Below, piece after piece: positions 24,101 through 38,140 of a stretch of 64,000 nucleotides of DNA (position 1 is the stretch's first letter; each line of letters opens with the position of its first letter). Under the pieces are notes generated by a model that did no database searches, was not told the DNA's origin, and saw nothing but the letters and a program-made list of their open reading frames with translations. Both the position numbers and the translations under genes were made by a program. Source of the stretch: Petrolisthes cinctipes (taxonomy: Eukaryota; Arthropoda; Malacostraca; Decapoda; Porcellanidae). The stretch lies in NCBI GenBank assembly GCA_033782935.1, contig JAWQEG010001306.1, positions 2,542,001 to 2,606,000 of the forward strand, read 5' to 3'.

Positions 24101-27100
24101 TGGGGTCCCAAAAGCGATCTGTACATGCCTACTTCGTGTTAGAGTATTTTCAAAATTCAGGCCCAAAACATGCTGAAAATCGATATTTTTGGTGCCCAAA
24201 GTCAATATGTGCATGTATCTTCTGTACCCGTTTATATCTCAAATTCAGGCTCAAAACACCCGAAAATTCAATATTTTGGGGTCCCAGAAGCAATCTGTAC
24301 AGTGCTAGAATATTTTCAAAATATAGGCTAAAAACATGCTAAAAATCGACATTTTAGGTGCCAAAAAATCGATATCTCAAATTCAGTCCCAAAACACCCG
24401 AAAATTCGATATTTAGGGGTCCCAGAAGCGATCTGTACATGCCTACTCCGTGTTAGAGTATTTTCAAAATACATGCTCAAAACATACTGAAAATCGATCT
24501 TTTAGGTGCACAAAAGTCGATATGTGCATGCATCTTCTGTACCCGTTTATATCTCAAATTCTGGCCCTAAACACCGAAAATTCGATATTTTGGGGTCCCA
24601 GAAGCGATCTGTACATGCCTACTCCGTGTTAGAGTATTTTCAAAATTCAGGCCTAAAACATGCTGAAAATCGATATTTTTGGTGCCCAAAGTCAATATGT
24701 GCATGTATCTTCTGTACCCGTTTATATCTCAAATTCAGGCTCAAAACACCCGAAAATTCAATATTTTGGGGTCCCAGAAGCAATCTGTACAGTGCTAGAA
24801 TATTTTCAAAATATAGGCTAAAAACATGCTAAAAATCGATCTTTTAGGTGCCAAAAAGTCGATATCTCAAATTCAGTCCCAAAACACCCGAAAATTCGAT
24901 ATTTAGGGGTCCCAGAAGCGATCTGTACATGCCTACTCCTTGTTAGAGTATTTTCAAAATACATGCTCAAAACATACTGAAAATCGATCTTTTAGGTAAA
25001 CAAAAGTCGATATGTGCATGCATCTTCAGTACCCGTTTATATCTCAAATTCAGGCTCAAAACAGCCGAAAATTCAATATTTTGGGGTCCCAGAAGCAATC
25101 TGTACATGCCTACTCAGTGTTAGAGTATTTTCAAAATACAGGCCCAAAACATGCTGAAAATCGACATTTTAGGTGCCAAAAAATCGATATCTCAAATTCA
25201 GTCCCAAACACCCGAAAATTCGATATTTTTTGGGTCCCAGAAGCGATCTCTACATGCCTACACCGTGTTAGAGTATTTTCAAAATTCAGGCCCAAAACAT
25301 GCTGAAAATCGATATTTTTGGTGCCCAAAGTCAATATGTGCATGTATCTTCTGTACCCGTTTATATATCAAATTCAGGCTCAAAACACCCGAAAATTCAA
25401 TATTTTGGGGTCCCAGAAGCAATCTGTACAGTGCTAGAATATTTTCAAAATATAGGCTAAAAACATGCTAAAAATCGATCTTTTAGGTGCCAAAAAGTCG
25501 ATATCTCAAATTCAGTCCCAAAGCACCCGAAAATTCGATATATAGGGGTCCCAGAAGCGATCTGTACATGCCTACTCCGTGTTAGAGTATTTTCAAAATA
25601 CATGCTCAAAACATACTGAAAATCGATCTTTTAGGTGCACAAAAGTCGATATGTGCATGCATCTTCAGTACCCGGTTATATCTCAAATTCAGGCTCAAAA
25701 CACCCGAAAATTCGATATTTTGGGGTCCCAGAGCGATCTGTACATGCCTACTCCGTGTTAGAGTATTTTCAAAATTCAGGCCTAAAACATGCTGAAAATC
25801 GATATTTTTGGTGCCCAAAGTCAATATGTGCATGTATCTTCTGTACCCGTTTATATCTCAAATTCAGGCTCAAAACACCCGAAAATTCAATATTTTGGGG
25901 TCCCAGAAGCAATCTGTACAGTGCTAGAATATTTTCAAAATATAGGCTAAAAACATGCTAAAAATCGATCTTTTAGGTGCCAAAAAGTCGATATCTCAAA
26001 TTCAGTCCCAAAACACCCGAAAATTCGATATATAGGGGTCCCAGAAGCGATCTGTACATGCCTACTCCGTATTAGAGTATTTTCAAAATACATGCTCAAA
26101 ACATACTGAAAATCGATCTTTTAGGTGCACAAAAGTCGATATGTGCATGCATCTTCAGTACCCGTTTATATCTCAAATTCAGGCTCAAAACACCCGAAAA
26201 TTCGATATTTTGGGGTCCCAGAGCGATCTGTACATGCCTACTCAGTGTTAGAGTATTTTCAAAATACAGGCCCAAAACATGCTGAAAATCGATATTTTAG
26301 ATGCCCAAAGTCAATATGTGCATGTATCTTCTGTACCCGTTTATATCTCAAATTCAGGCTCAAAACACCCGAAAATTCAATATTTTGGGGTCCCAGAAGT
26401 AATCTGTACATGCCTACACAGTGCTAGAATATTTTCAAAATATAGGCTAAAAACATGCTAAAAATCGACATTTTAGGTGCCAAAAAATCGATATCTCAAA
26501 TTCAGTCCCAAAACACCCGAAAATTCGATATTTAGAGGTCCCAGAAGGTATCTGTACATGCCTACTCCGTGTTAGAGTATTTTCAAAATACAGGCCAAAA
26601 ACATACTGAAAATCGATCTTTTAGGTGCCCAAAAGTCGATATGTGCATGCATCTTCTGTACCCGTTTATATCTCAAATTCTGGCCCTAAACACCCGAAAA
26701 TTCGATATTTTGGGGTCCCAGAAGCGATCTGTACATGCCTACTCCGTGATAGAGTATTTTCAAAATTCAGGCCTAAAACATGCTGAAAATCGATATTTTT
26801 GGTGCCCAAAGTCAATATGTGCATGTATCTTCTGTACCCGTTTATATCTCAAATTCAGGCTCAAAACACCCGAAAATTCAATATTTTGGGGTCCCAGAAG
26901 CAATCTGTACAGTGCTAGAATATTTTCAAAATATAGGCTAAAAACATGCTAAAAATCGATCTTTTAGGTGCCAAAAAGTCGATATCTCAAATTCAGTACC
27001 AAAACACCCGAAAATTCGATATTTAGGGGTCCCAGAAGCGATCTGTACATGCCTACTCCGTGTTAGAGTATTTTCAAAATACATGCTCAAAACATACTGA

Positions 27101-28991
27101 AAATCGATCTTTTAGGTGCACAAAAGTCGATATGTGCATGCATCTTCAGTACCCGTTTATATCTCAAATTCAGGCTCAAAACACCCGAAAATTCGATATT
27201 TTGGGGTCCCAGAAGCAATCTGTACATGCCTACTCAGTGTTAGAGTATTTTCAAAATACAGGCCCAAATCATGCTGAAAATCGACATTTTAGGTGCCAAA
27301 AAATCGATATCTCAAATTCAGTCCCAAACACCCGAAAATTCGATATTTTGGGGTCCCAGAAGCGATCTGTACATGCCTACACCGTGTTAGAGTATTTTCA
27401 AAATTCAGGCCTAAAACATGCTGAAAATCGATATTTTTGGTGCCCAAAGTCAATATGTATCTTCTGTACCCGTTTATATCTCAAATTCAGGCTCAAAACA
27501 CCCGAAAATTCAATATTTTGGGGTCCCAAAAGCAATCTGTACAGTGCTAGAATATTTTCAAAATATAGGCTAAAAACATGCTAAAAATCGATCTTTTAGG
27601 TGCCAAAAAGTCGATATCTCAAATTCAGTCCCAAAACACCCGAAAATTCGATATTTAGGGGTCCCAGAAGCGATCTGTACATGCCTACTCCGTGTTAGAG
27701 TATTTTCAAAATACATGCTTAAAACATACTGAAAATCGATCTTTTAGGTGCACAAAAGTCGATATGTGCAAGCATCTTCAGTACCCGTTTATATCTCAAA
27801 TTCAGGCTCAAAACACCCGAAAATTCAATATTTTGGGGTCCCAGAAGCAATCTGTACATGCCTACTCCGTGTTAGAGTATTTTCAAAATACAGGCCTAAA
27901 ACATGCTGAAAATCGATATTTTAGATGCCCAAAGTCAATATGTGCATGTATCTTCTGTACCCGTTTATATCTCAAATTCAGGCTCAAAACACCCGAAAAT
28001 TCAATATTTTGGGGTCCCAGAAGCAATCTGTACATGCCTACACAGTGCTAGAATATTTTCAAAATATAGGCTAAAAACATGCTAAAAATCGACATTTTAG
28101 GTGCCAAAAAATCGATATCTCAAATTCAGTCCCAAAACACCCGAAAATTCGATATTTAGAGATCCCAGAAGGTATCTGTACATGCCTACTCCGTGTTAGA
28201 GTATTTTCAAAATACAGGCCAAAAACATACTGAAAATCGATCTTTTAGGTGCCCAAAAGTCGATATGTGCATGCATCTTCTGTACCCGTTTATATCTCAA
28301 ATTCTGGCCCTAAACACCCGAAAATTCGATATTTTGGGGTCCCAGAAGCGATCTGTACATGCCTACTCCGTGTTAGAGTATTTTCAAAATTCAGGCCCAA
28401 AACATGCTGAAAATCGATATTTTAGATGCCCAAAGTCAATATGTGCATGTATCTTCTGTACCCGTTTATATCTCAAATTCAGGCTCAAAACATCCGAAAA
28501 TTCAATATTTTGGGGTCGCAGAAGCAATCTGTACAGTGCTAGAATATTTTCAAAATATAGGCTAAAAACATGCTAAAAATCGATCTTTTAGGTGCCAAAA
28601 AGTCGATATCTCAAATTCAGTCCCAAAACACCCGAAAATTCGATATTTAGGGGTCCCAGAAGCGATCTGTACATGCCTACTCCGTGTTAGAGTATTTTCA
28701 AAATACATGCACAAAACATACTGAAAATCGATCTTTTAGTTGCACAAAAGTCGATATGTGCATGCATCTTCAGTACCCGTTTATATCTCAAATTCAGGCT
28801 CAAAACACCCGAAAATTCGATATTTTGGGGTCCCAGAAGCAATCTGTACATGCCTACACAGTGCTAGAATATTTTCAAAATATAGGCTAAAAACATGCTG
28901 AAAATCGAACTTTTAGGTGCCAAAAAAATCGATATCTCAAATTCAGTCCCAAAACACCCGAAAATTCGATATTTAGGGGTCCCAGAAGCGA
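21181..28991 (+). repeat. Mixed pentamer block carrying X monomers
   Basis: Contains 816-bp pentamers at 21358, 26403 and 28027, three X recombinants (23971, 25099, 27219), and C1 monomers with GGCCTAAAACATG in place of GGCCCAAAACATG. B2 copies at 22803, 25561 and 26051 have lost one A in the tail (CCCAGAGCGATCTG). The C1 near 27366-27536 has lost bases in CAATATGTATCTTC. Short A2 copies with GATATATAGGGG mark a local subfamily. Confidence 0.85.
25099..27365 (+). repeat. Long-range duplicated segment, copy 1
   Basis: Order X, C1, A2 short, B2, C1, A2 short, B2, C2, A1, B1, C1, A2 short, B2, X. It shares private variants with 38141-39773: ATATTTTTTGGGTCC and CTCTACATGCCTACACC near 25224-25260, GATATATAGGGG, CCCGGTTATATC at 25671, CCCAGAGCGATC, CTCCGTGATAG at 26741, and GGCCCAAATCATG at 27261. 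Confidence 0.88.
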
Positions 28992-30613
28992 TCTGTACAT
29001 GCCTACTCCGTGTTAGAGTATTTTCAAAATTCAGGCCCAAAACATGCTGAAAATCGATATTTTTGGTGCCCAAAGTCAATATGTGCATGTTTTTTCTGTA
29101 CCCGTTTATATCTCAAATTCAGGCTCAAAACAACCGAAAATTCAATATTTTGGGGTCCCAGAAGCAATCTGTACAGTGCTAGAATATTTTCAAAATATAG
29201 GCTAAAAACATGCTAAAAATCGATCTTTTAGGTGCCAAAAAGTCGATATCTCAAATTCAGTCCCAAAACATCCGAAAATTCGATATTTAGGGGTCCCAGA
29301 AGCGATCTGTACATGCCTACTCCGTGTTAGAGTATTTTCAAAATACATGCTCAAAACATACTGAAAATCGATCTTTTAGGTGCACAAAAGTCGATATGTG
29401 CATGCATCTTCAGTACCCGTTTATATCTCAAATTCAGGCTGAAAACACCCGAAAATTCAATATTTTGGGGTCCCAGAAGCAATCTGTACATGCCTACTCA
29501 GTGTTAGAGTATTTTCAAAATACAGGCCCAAAATATGCTGAAAATCGATATTTTAGATGCCCAAAGTCAATATGTGCATGTATCTTCTGTACCCGTTTAT
29601 ATCTCAAATTCAGGTTCAAAACACCCGAAAATTCAATATTTTGGGGTCCCAGAAGCAATATGTACATGCCTACACAGTGCTAGAATATTTTCAAAATATA
29701 GGCTAAAAACATGCTAAAAATCGACATTTTAGGTGCCAAAAAATCGATATCTCAAATTCAGTCCCAAAACACCCGAAAATTCGATATTTAGAGGTCCCAG
29801 AAGGTATCTGTACATGCCTACTCCGTGTTAGAGTATTTTCAAAATACAGGCCAAAAACATACTGAAAATCGATCTTTTAGGTGCCCAAAAGTCGATATGT
29901 GCATGCATCTTCTGTACCCGTTTATATCTCAAATTCTGGCCCTAAACACCCGAAAATTCGATATTTTGGGGTCCCAGAAGCGATCTGTACATGCCTACTC
30001 CGTGTTAGAGTATTTTCAAAATTCAGGCCCAAAACATGCTGAAAATCGATATTTTTGGTGCCCAAAGTCAATATGTGCATGTATCTTCTGTACCCGTTTA
30101 TATCTCAAATTCAGGCTCAAAACACCCGAAAATTCAATATTTAGGGGTCCCAGAAGCAATCTGTACATTGCTAGAATATTTTCGAAATATAGGCTAAAAA
30201 CATGCTAAAAATCGATCTTTTAGGTGCCAAAAAGTCCATATCTCAAATTCAGTCCCAAAACACTCGAAAATTCGATATTTAGGGGTCCCAGAAACGATCT
30301 GTACATGCCTACTCCGTGTTAGAGTATTTTCAAAATACATGCTCAAAACATACTGAAAATCGATCTTTTAGGTGCACAAAAGTCGATATGTGCATGCATT
30401 TTCAGTACCCGTTTATATCTCAAATTCAGGCTCAAAACACCCGAAAATTCGATATTTTGGGGTCCCTGAAGCAATCTGTACAGTGCTAGAATATTTTCAA
30501 AATATAGGCTAAAAACATGCTGAAAATCGACATTTTAGGTGCCAAAAAAATCGATATCTCAAATTCAGTTCCAAAACACCCGAAAATTCGATATTTAGGG
30601 GTCCCAGAAGCGA
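28992..30613 (+). repeat. 1622-bp tandem duplication, copy 1
   Basis: Ten monomers: C1, A2 short, B2, C2, A1, B1, C1, A2 short, B2, A1 short with one extra A; lengths sum to 1622. Private variants include GCATGTTTTTTCTG, CAGGCTGAAAACACC, AAAATATGCTG, CAGGTTCAAAAC, GCAATATGTAC, CTGTACATTGCTAG, AAAGTCCATATC, CACTCGAAAA, GAAACGATCTG and GTCCCTGAAGC. Confidence 0.93.
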
Positions 30614-32234
30614 TCTGTACATGCCTACTCCGTGTTAGAGTATTTTCAAAATTCAGGCCCAAAACATGCTGAAAATCGATATTTTTGGTGCCCAAAGTCA
30701 ATATGTGCATGTTTTTTCTGTACCCGTTTATATCTCAAATTCAGGCTCAAAACACCCGAAAATTCAATATTTTGGGGTCCCAGAAGCAATCTGTACAGTG
30801 CTAGAATATTTTCAAAATATAGGCTAAAAACATGCTAAAAATCGATCTTTTAGGTGCCAAAAAGTCGATATCTCAAATTCAGTCCCAAAACACCCGAAAA
30901 TTCGATATTTAGGGGTCCCAGAAGCGATCTGTACATGCCTACTCCGTGTTAGAGTATTTTCAAAATACATGCTCAAAACATACTGAAAATCGATCTTTTA
31001 GGTGCACAAAAGTCGATATGTGCATGCATCTTCAGTACCCGTTTATATCTCAAATTCAGGCTGAAAACACCCGAAAATTCAATATTTTGGGGTCCCAGAA
31101 GCAATCTGTACATGCCTACTCAGTGTTAGAGTATTTTCAAAATACAGGCCCAAAATATGCTGAAAATCGATATTTTAGATGCCCAAAGTCAATATGTGCA
31201 TGTATCTTCTGTACCCGTTTATATCTCAAATTCAGGTTCAAAACACCCGAAAATTCAATATTTTGGGGTCCCAGAAGCAATATGTACATGCCTACACAGT
31301 GCTAGAATATTTTCAAAATATAGGCTAAAAACATGCTAAAAATCGACATTTTAGGTGCCAAAAAATCGATATCTCAAATTCAGTCCCAAAACACCCGAAA
31401 ATTCGATATTTAGAGGTCCCAGAAGGTATCTGTACATGCCTACTCCGTGTTAGAGTATTTTCAAAATACAGGCCAAAAACATACTGAAAATCGATCTTTT
31501 AGGTGCCCAAAAGTCGATATGTGCATGCATCTTCTGTACCCGTTTATATCTCAAATTCTGGCCCTAAACACCCGAAAATTCGATATTTTGGGGTCCCAGA
31601 AGCGATCTGTACATGCCTACTCCGTGTTAGAGTATTTTCAAAATTCAGGCCCAAAACATGCTGAAAATCGATATTTTTGGTGCCCAAAGTCAATATGTGC
31701 ATGTATCTTCTGTACCCGTTTATATCTCAAATTCAGGCTCAAAACACCCGAAAATTCAATATTTAGGGGTCCCAGAAGCAATCTGTACATTGCTAGAATA
31801 TTTTCGAAATATAGGCTAAAAACATGCTAAAAATCGATCTTTTAGGTGCCAAAAAGTCCATATCTCAAATTCAGTCCCAAAACACTCGAAAATTCGATAT
31901 TTAGGGGTCCCAGAAACGATCTGTACATGCCTACTCCGTGTTAGAGTATTTTCAAAATACATGCTCAAAACATACTGAAAATCGATCTTTTAGGTGCACA
32001 AAAGTCGATATGTGCATGCATTTTCAGTACCCGTTTATATCTCAAATTCAGGCTCAAAACACCCGAAAATTCGATATTTTGGGGTCCCTGAAGCAATCTG
32101 TACAGTGCTAGAATATTTTCAAAATATAGGCTAAAAACATGCTAAAAATCGATCTTTTAGGTGCCAAAAAGTCGATATCTCAAATTCAGTCCCAAAACAC
32201 CCGAAAATTCGATATTTAGGGGTCCCAGAAGCGA
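30614..32234 (+). repeat. 1622-bp tandem duplication, copy 2
   Basis: Follows copy 1 at offset 1622 with the same private variants. The differences I saw lie in the first part (CAACCG against CACCCG at about 29132, CATCCG against CACCCG at about 29271). From 29306/30928 to 30474/32096 I saw none. The final monomer is A2 here and A1 in copy 1, so the exchange breakpoint probably lies in the A head near 32097-32150. Confidence 0.9.
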
Positions 32235-32725
32235 TCTGTACATGCCTACTCCGTGTTAGAGTATTTTCTAAATACAGGCCAAAAACATACTGAAAATCGA
32301 TCTTTTAGGTGCCCAAAAGTCGATATGTGCATGCATCTTCTGTACCCGTTTATATCTCAAATTCTGGCCCTAAACACCCGAAAATTCGATATTTTGGGGT
32401 CCCAGAAGCGATCTGTACATGCCTACTCCGTGTTAGAGTATTTTCAAAATTCAGGCCCAAAACATGCTGAAAATCGATATTTTTGGTGCCCAAAGTCAAT
32501 ATGTGCATGTATCTTCTGTACCCGTTTATATCTCAAATTCAGGCTCAAAACACCCGAAAATTCAATATTTTGGGGTCCCAGAAGCAATCTGTACAGTGCT
32601 AGAATATTTTCAAAATATAGGCTAAAAACATGCTAAAAATCGATCTTTTAGGTGCCAAAAAGTCGATATCTCAAATTCAGTCCCAAAACACCCGAAAATT
32701 CGATATTTAGGGGTCCCAGAAGCGA
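32235..32725 (+). repeat. 491-bp B1-C1-A2 duplication, copy 1
   Basis: B1 (177), C1 (176) and short A2 (138) with the private head variant TATTTTCTAAATACAGG, which breaks the dyad. The next unit repeats it. Confidence 0.9.
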
Positions 32726-33216
32726 TCTGTACATGCCTACTCCGTGTTAGAGTATTTTCTAAATACAGGCCAAAAACATACTGAAAATCGATCTTTTAGG
32801 TGCCCAAAAGTCGATATGTGCATGCATCTTCTGTACCCGTTTATATCTCAAATTCTGGCCCTAAACACCCGAAAATTCGATATTTTGGGGTCCCAGAAGC
32901 GATCTGTACATGCCTACTCCATGTTAGAGTATTTTCAAAATTCAGGCCCAAAACATGCTGAAAATCGATATTTTTGGTGCCCAAAGTCAATATGTGCATG
33001 TATCTTCTGTACCTGTTTATATCTCAAATTCAGGCTCAAAACACCCGAAAATTCAATATTTTGGGGTCCCTGAAGCAATCTGTACAGTGCTAGAATATTT
33101 TCAAAATATAGGCTACAAACATGCTAAAAATCGATCTTTTAGGTGCCAAAAAGTCGATATCTCAAATTCAGTCCCAAAACACCCGAAAATTCGATATTTA
33201 GGGGTCCCAGAAGGTA
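32726..33216 (+). repeat. 491-bp B1-C1-A2 duplication, copy 2
   Basis: Same order and TTTTCTAAATAC variant as copy 1. It has a handful of own changes (CTCCATGTTAG, GTACCTGTTT, GTCCCTGAAG, GGCTACAAAC, and a GGTA tail), so it is older than the 1962-bp duplication or has been edited by exchange. Confidence 0.88.
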
Positions 33217-33382
33217 TCTGTACATGCCTACTCCGTGTTAGAGTATTTTCAAAATACATGCTCAAAACATACTGAAAATCGATCTTTTAGGTGACCAAAA
33301 GTCGATATCTTCAGTACCCGTTTATATCTCAAATTCAGGCTCAAAACACCCGAAAATTCGATATTTTGGGGTCCCAGAGCGA
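33217..33382 (+). repeat. Deleted B2 monomer (166 bp)
   Basis: Ten bases are lost where GTCGATAT joins CTTCAGTACCC, removing the GTGCATGCAT palindrome region, and one more A is lost in the tail (CCCAGAGCGATC). The next monomer head carries three extra bases (TCTGTACATGTAGCCTACTC). Two adjacent lesions make this the most damaged spot in the first half of the array. Confidence 0.85.
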
Positions 33383-36300
33383 TCTGTACATGTAGCCTAC
33401 TCCGTGTTAGAGTATTTTCAAAATACATGCTCAAAACATACTGAAAATCGATCTTTTAGGTGCACAAAAGTCGATATGTGCATGCATCTTCAGTACCCGT
33501 TTATATCTCAAATTCAGGCTCAAAACACCCGAAAATTCAATATTTTGGGGTCCCAGAAGCAATCTGTACATGCCTACTCAGTGTTAGAGTATTTTCAAAA
33601 TACAGGCCCAAAACATGCTGAAAATCGATATTTTAGATGCCCAAAGTCAATATGTGCATGTATCTTCTGTACCCGTTTATATCTCAAATTCAGGCTCAAA
33701 ACACCCGAAAATTCAATATTTTGGGGTCCCAGAAGCAATCTGTACATGCCTACACAGTGCTAGAATATTTTCAAAATATAGGCTAAAAACATACTAAAAA
33801 TCGACATTATAGGTGCCAAAAAATCGATATCTCAAATTCAGTCCCAAAACACCCGAAAATTCGATATTTAGAGGTCCCAGAAGGTATCTGTACATGCCTA
33901 CTCCGTGTTAGAGTATTTTCAAAATACAGGCCAAAAACATACTGAAAATCGATCTTTTAGGTGCCCAAAAGTCGATATGTGCATGCATCTTCTGTACCCG
34001 TTTATATCTCAAATTCTGGCCCTAAACACCCGAAAATTCGATATTTTGGGGTCCCAGAAGCGATCTGTACATGCCTACTCCATGTTAGAGTATTTTCAAA
34101 ATTCAGGCCCAAAACATGCTGAAAATCGATATTTTTGGTGCCCAAAGTCAATATGTGCATGTATCTTCTGTACCCGTTTATATCTCAAATTCAGGCTCAA
34201 AACACCCGAAAATTCAATATTTTGGGGTCCCAGAAGCAATATGTACATGCCTACTCGGTGCTAGAATATTTTCAAAATATAGGCTAAAAACATGCTAAAA
34301 ATCGATCTTTTAGGTGCCAAAAAGTCGATATCTCAAATTCATTCCCAAAACACCCGAAAATTCGATATTTTGGGGTCATAGAAGCGATCTGTACATGCCT
34401 ACTCCGTGTTAGAGTATTTTCAAAATACATGCTCAAAACATACTGAAAATCGATCTTTTAGGTGCACAAAAGTCGATATGTGCATGCATCTTCAGTACCC
34501 GTTTATATCTCAAATTCAGGCTCAAAACTCCTGAAAATTCAATATTTTGGGGTCCCAGAAGCAATCTGTACAGTGCTAGAATATTTTCAAAATATAGGCT
34601 AAAAACATGCTAAAAATCGATCTTTTAGGTGCCAAAAAGTCGATATCTCAAATTCAGTCCCAAAACACCCGAAAATTCGATATTTAGGGGTCCGAGAAGC
34701 GATCTGTACATGCCTACTCCGTGTTAGAGTTTTTTCAAAATACATGCTCAAAACATACTGAAAATCGATCTTTTAGGTGCACAAAAGTCGATATGTGCAT
34801 GCATCTTCAGTACCCGTTTATATCTCAAATTCAGGCTCAAAACACCCGAAAATTCAATATTTTGGGGTCCCAGAAGCAATCTGTACATGCCTACTCAGTG
34901 TTAGAGTATTTTCAAAATACAGGCCCAAAACATGCTGAAAATCGATATTTTAGATGCCCAAAGACAATATGTGCATGTATCTTCTGTACCCGTTTATATC
35001 TCAAATTCAGGCTCAAAACACCCGAAAATTCAATATTTTGGGGTCCCAGAAGCAATCTGTACATGCCTACACAGTGCTAGAATATTTTCAAAATATAGGC
35101 TAAAAACATGCTAAAAATCGACATTTTAGGTGCCAAAAAATCGATATCTCAAATTCAGTCCCAAAACACCCGAAAATTCGATATTTAGAGGTCCCAGAAG
35201 CGATCTGTACATGCCTACTCCGTGTTAGAGTATTTTCAAAATACAGGCCAAAAACATACTGAAAATCGATCTTTTAGGTGCCCAAAAGTCGATATGTGCA
35301 TGCATCTTCTGTACCCGTTTATATCTCAAATTCTGCCCCTAAACACCCGAAAATTCGATATTTTGGGGTCCCAGAAGCGATCTGTACATGCCTACTGCGT
35401 GTTAGAGTATTTTCAAAATTCAGGCCCAAAACATGCTGAAAATCGATATTTTTGGTGCCCAAAGTCAATATGTGCATGTATCTTCTGTACCCGTTTATAT
35501 CTCAAATTCAGGCTCAAAACACCCGAAAATTCAATATTTTGGGGTCCCAGAAGCAATCTGTATAGTGCTAGAATATTTTCAAAATATAGGCTAAAAACAT
35601 GCTAAAAATCGATCTTTTAGGTGCCAAAAAGTCGATATCTCAAATTCAGTCCCAAAACACCCGAAAATTCGATATTTAGGGGTCCCAGAAGCGATTTGTA
35701 TATGCCTACTCTGTGTTAGAGTATTTTCAAAATACAGGCCAAAAACATACTGAAAATCGATCTTTTAGGTGCCCAAAAGTCGATATGTGCATGCATCTTC
35801 TGTACCCGTTTATATCTCAAATTCTGGCCCTAAACACCCGAAAATTCGATATTTTGGGGTCCCAGAAGCGATCTGTACATGCCTACTCCTTGTTAGAGTA
35901 TTTTCAAAATTCAGGCCCAAAACATGCTGAAAATCGATATTTTTGGTGCCCAAAGTCAATATGTGCATGTATCTTCTGTACCCGTTTATATCTCAAATTC
36001 AGGCTCAAACCACCCGAAAATTCAATATTTTGGGGTCCCAGAAGCAATCTGTACAGTGCTAGAATATTTTCAAAATATAGGCTAAAAACATGCTAAAAAT
36101 CGATCTTTTAGGTGCCAAAAAGTCGATATCTCAAATTCAGTCCCAAAACACCCGAAAATTCGATATTTTGGGGTCCCAGAAGCAATCTGTACATGCCTAC
36201 TCAGTGTTAGAGTATTTTCAAAATACAGGCCCAAAACATGCTGAAAATTGATATTTTAGATGCCCAAAGTCAATATGTGCATGTATCTTCTGTACCCGTT

Positions 36301-38140
36301 TATATCTCAAATTCAAGGTCAAAACACCCGAAAATTCAATATTTTGGGATCCCAGAAGCAATCTGTACATGCCTACACAGTGCTAGAATATTTTCAAAAT
36401 ATAGGCTAAAAACATGCTAAAAATCGACATTTTAGGTGCCAAAAAATCGATATCTCAAATTCAATCCCAAAACACCCGAAACTTCGATATTTAGAGGTCC
36501 CAGAAAGTATCTGTACATGCCTACTCCGTGTTAGAGTATTTTCAAAATACAGTCCAAAAACATACTGAAAATCGATCTTTTAGGTGCCCAAAAGTCGATA
36601 TGTGCATGCATCTTCTGTACCTGTTTATATCTCAAATTCTGGCCCTAAAGACCCGAAAATTCGATATTTTGGGGTCCCAGAAGCGATCTGTACATGCCTA
36701 CTCCGTGTTAGAGTATTTTCAAAATTCAGGCCCATAACATGCTGAAAATCGATATTTTTGGTGCCCAAAGTCAATATGTGCATGTATCTTCTGTACCCGT
36801 TTATATCTCAAATTCAGGCTCAAAACACCCGAAAATTCAATATTTTGGGGTCCCAGAAGCAATCTGTACATGCCTACTCAGTGCTAGAATATTTTCAAAA
36901 TAAAGGCTAAAAACATGCTAAAAATCGATCTTTTAGGTGCCAAAAAGTCGATATCTCAAATTCAGTCCCAAAACACCCGAAAATTCGATATTTAGGGGTC
37001 CCAGAAGCGATCTGTACATGCCTACTCCGTGTTAAAGTATTTTCAAAATACATGCTCAAAACATACTGAAAATCGATCTTTTAGGTAAACAAAAGTCGAT
37101 ATGTGCATGCATCTTCAGTACCCATTTATATCTCAAATTCAGGCTCAAAACACCCGAAAATTCAATATTTTGGGGTCCCAGAAGCAATCTGTACATGCCT
37201 ACTCAGTGTTAGAGTATTTTCAAAATACAGGCCCAAAACATGCTGAAAATCGACATTTTAGGTGCCAAAAAATCGATATCTCAAATTCAGTCCCAAACAC
37301 CCGAAAATTCAATATTTTGGGGTCCCAGAAGCAATCTGTACAGTGCTAGAATATTTTCAAAATATAGGCTAAAAACATGCTAAAAATCGACATTTTAGGT
37401 GCCAAAAAATCGATATCTCAAATTCAGTCCCAAAACACCCGAAAATTCGATATTTAGGGCTCCCAGAAGCGATCTGTACATGCCTACTCCGTGTTAGAGT
37501 ATTTTCAAAATACATGCTCAAAACATACTGAAAATCGATCTTTTAGGTGCCCAAAAGTCGATATGTGCATGCATCTTCTGTACCCGTTTATATCTCAAAT
37601 TCTGGCCCTAAACACCCGAAAATTCGATATTTTGGGGTCCCAGAAGCGATCTGTACATGCCTACTCCGTGTTAGAGTATTTTCAAAATTCAGGCCTAAAA
37701 CATGCTGAAAATCGATATTTTTGGTGCCCAAAGTCAATATGTACATGTATCTTCTGTACCCGTTTATATCTCAAATTCAGTCTCAAAACACCCGAAAATT
37801 CAATATTTTGGGGTCCCAGAAGCAATCTGTACAGTGCTAGAATATTTTCATAATATAGGCTAAAAACATGCTAAAAATCGATCTTTTAGGTGCCAAAAAG
37901 TCGATATCTCAAATTCAGTCCCAAAACACCCGAAAATTCGATATTTAGGGGTCCCAGAAGCGATCTGTACATGCCTACTCCGTGTTAGAGTATTTTCAAA
38001 ATACATGCTCAAAACATACTGAAAATCGATCTTTTAGGTGCCCAAAAGTCGATATGTGCATGCATCTTCAGTACCCGTTTATATCTCAAATTCAGGCTCA
38101 AAACACCCGAAAATTCAATATTTTGGGGTCCCAGAAGCAA
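33383..38140 (+). repeat. Mosaic block of mixed trimers and pentamers
   Basis: B2-C2-A1-B1-C1-A2 hexamers (for example from 33383 and from about 34703) alternate with short-A2 units and one X monomer (37188-37334). Private variants are mostly single bases (GGGGTCATAGAAGC at about 34374, GGTAAACAAAAG at about 37085). No non-satellite DNA is present. Confidence 0.8.
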
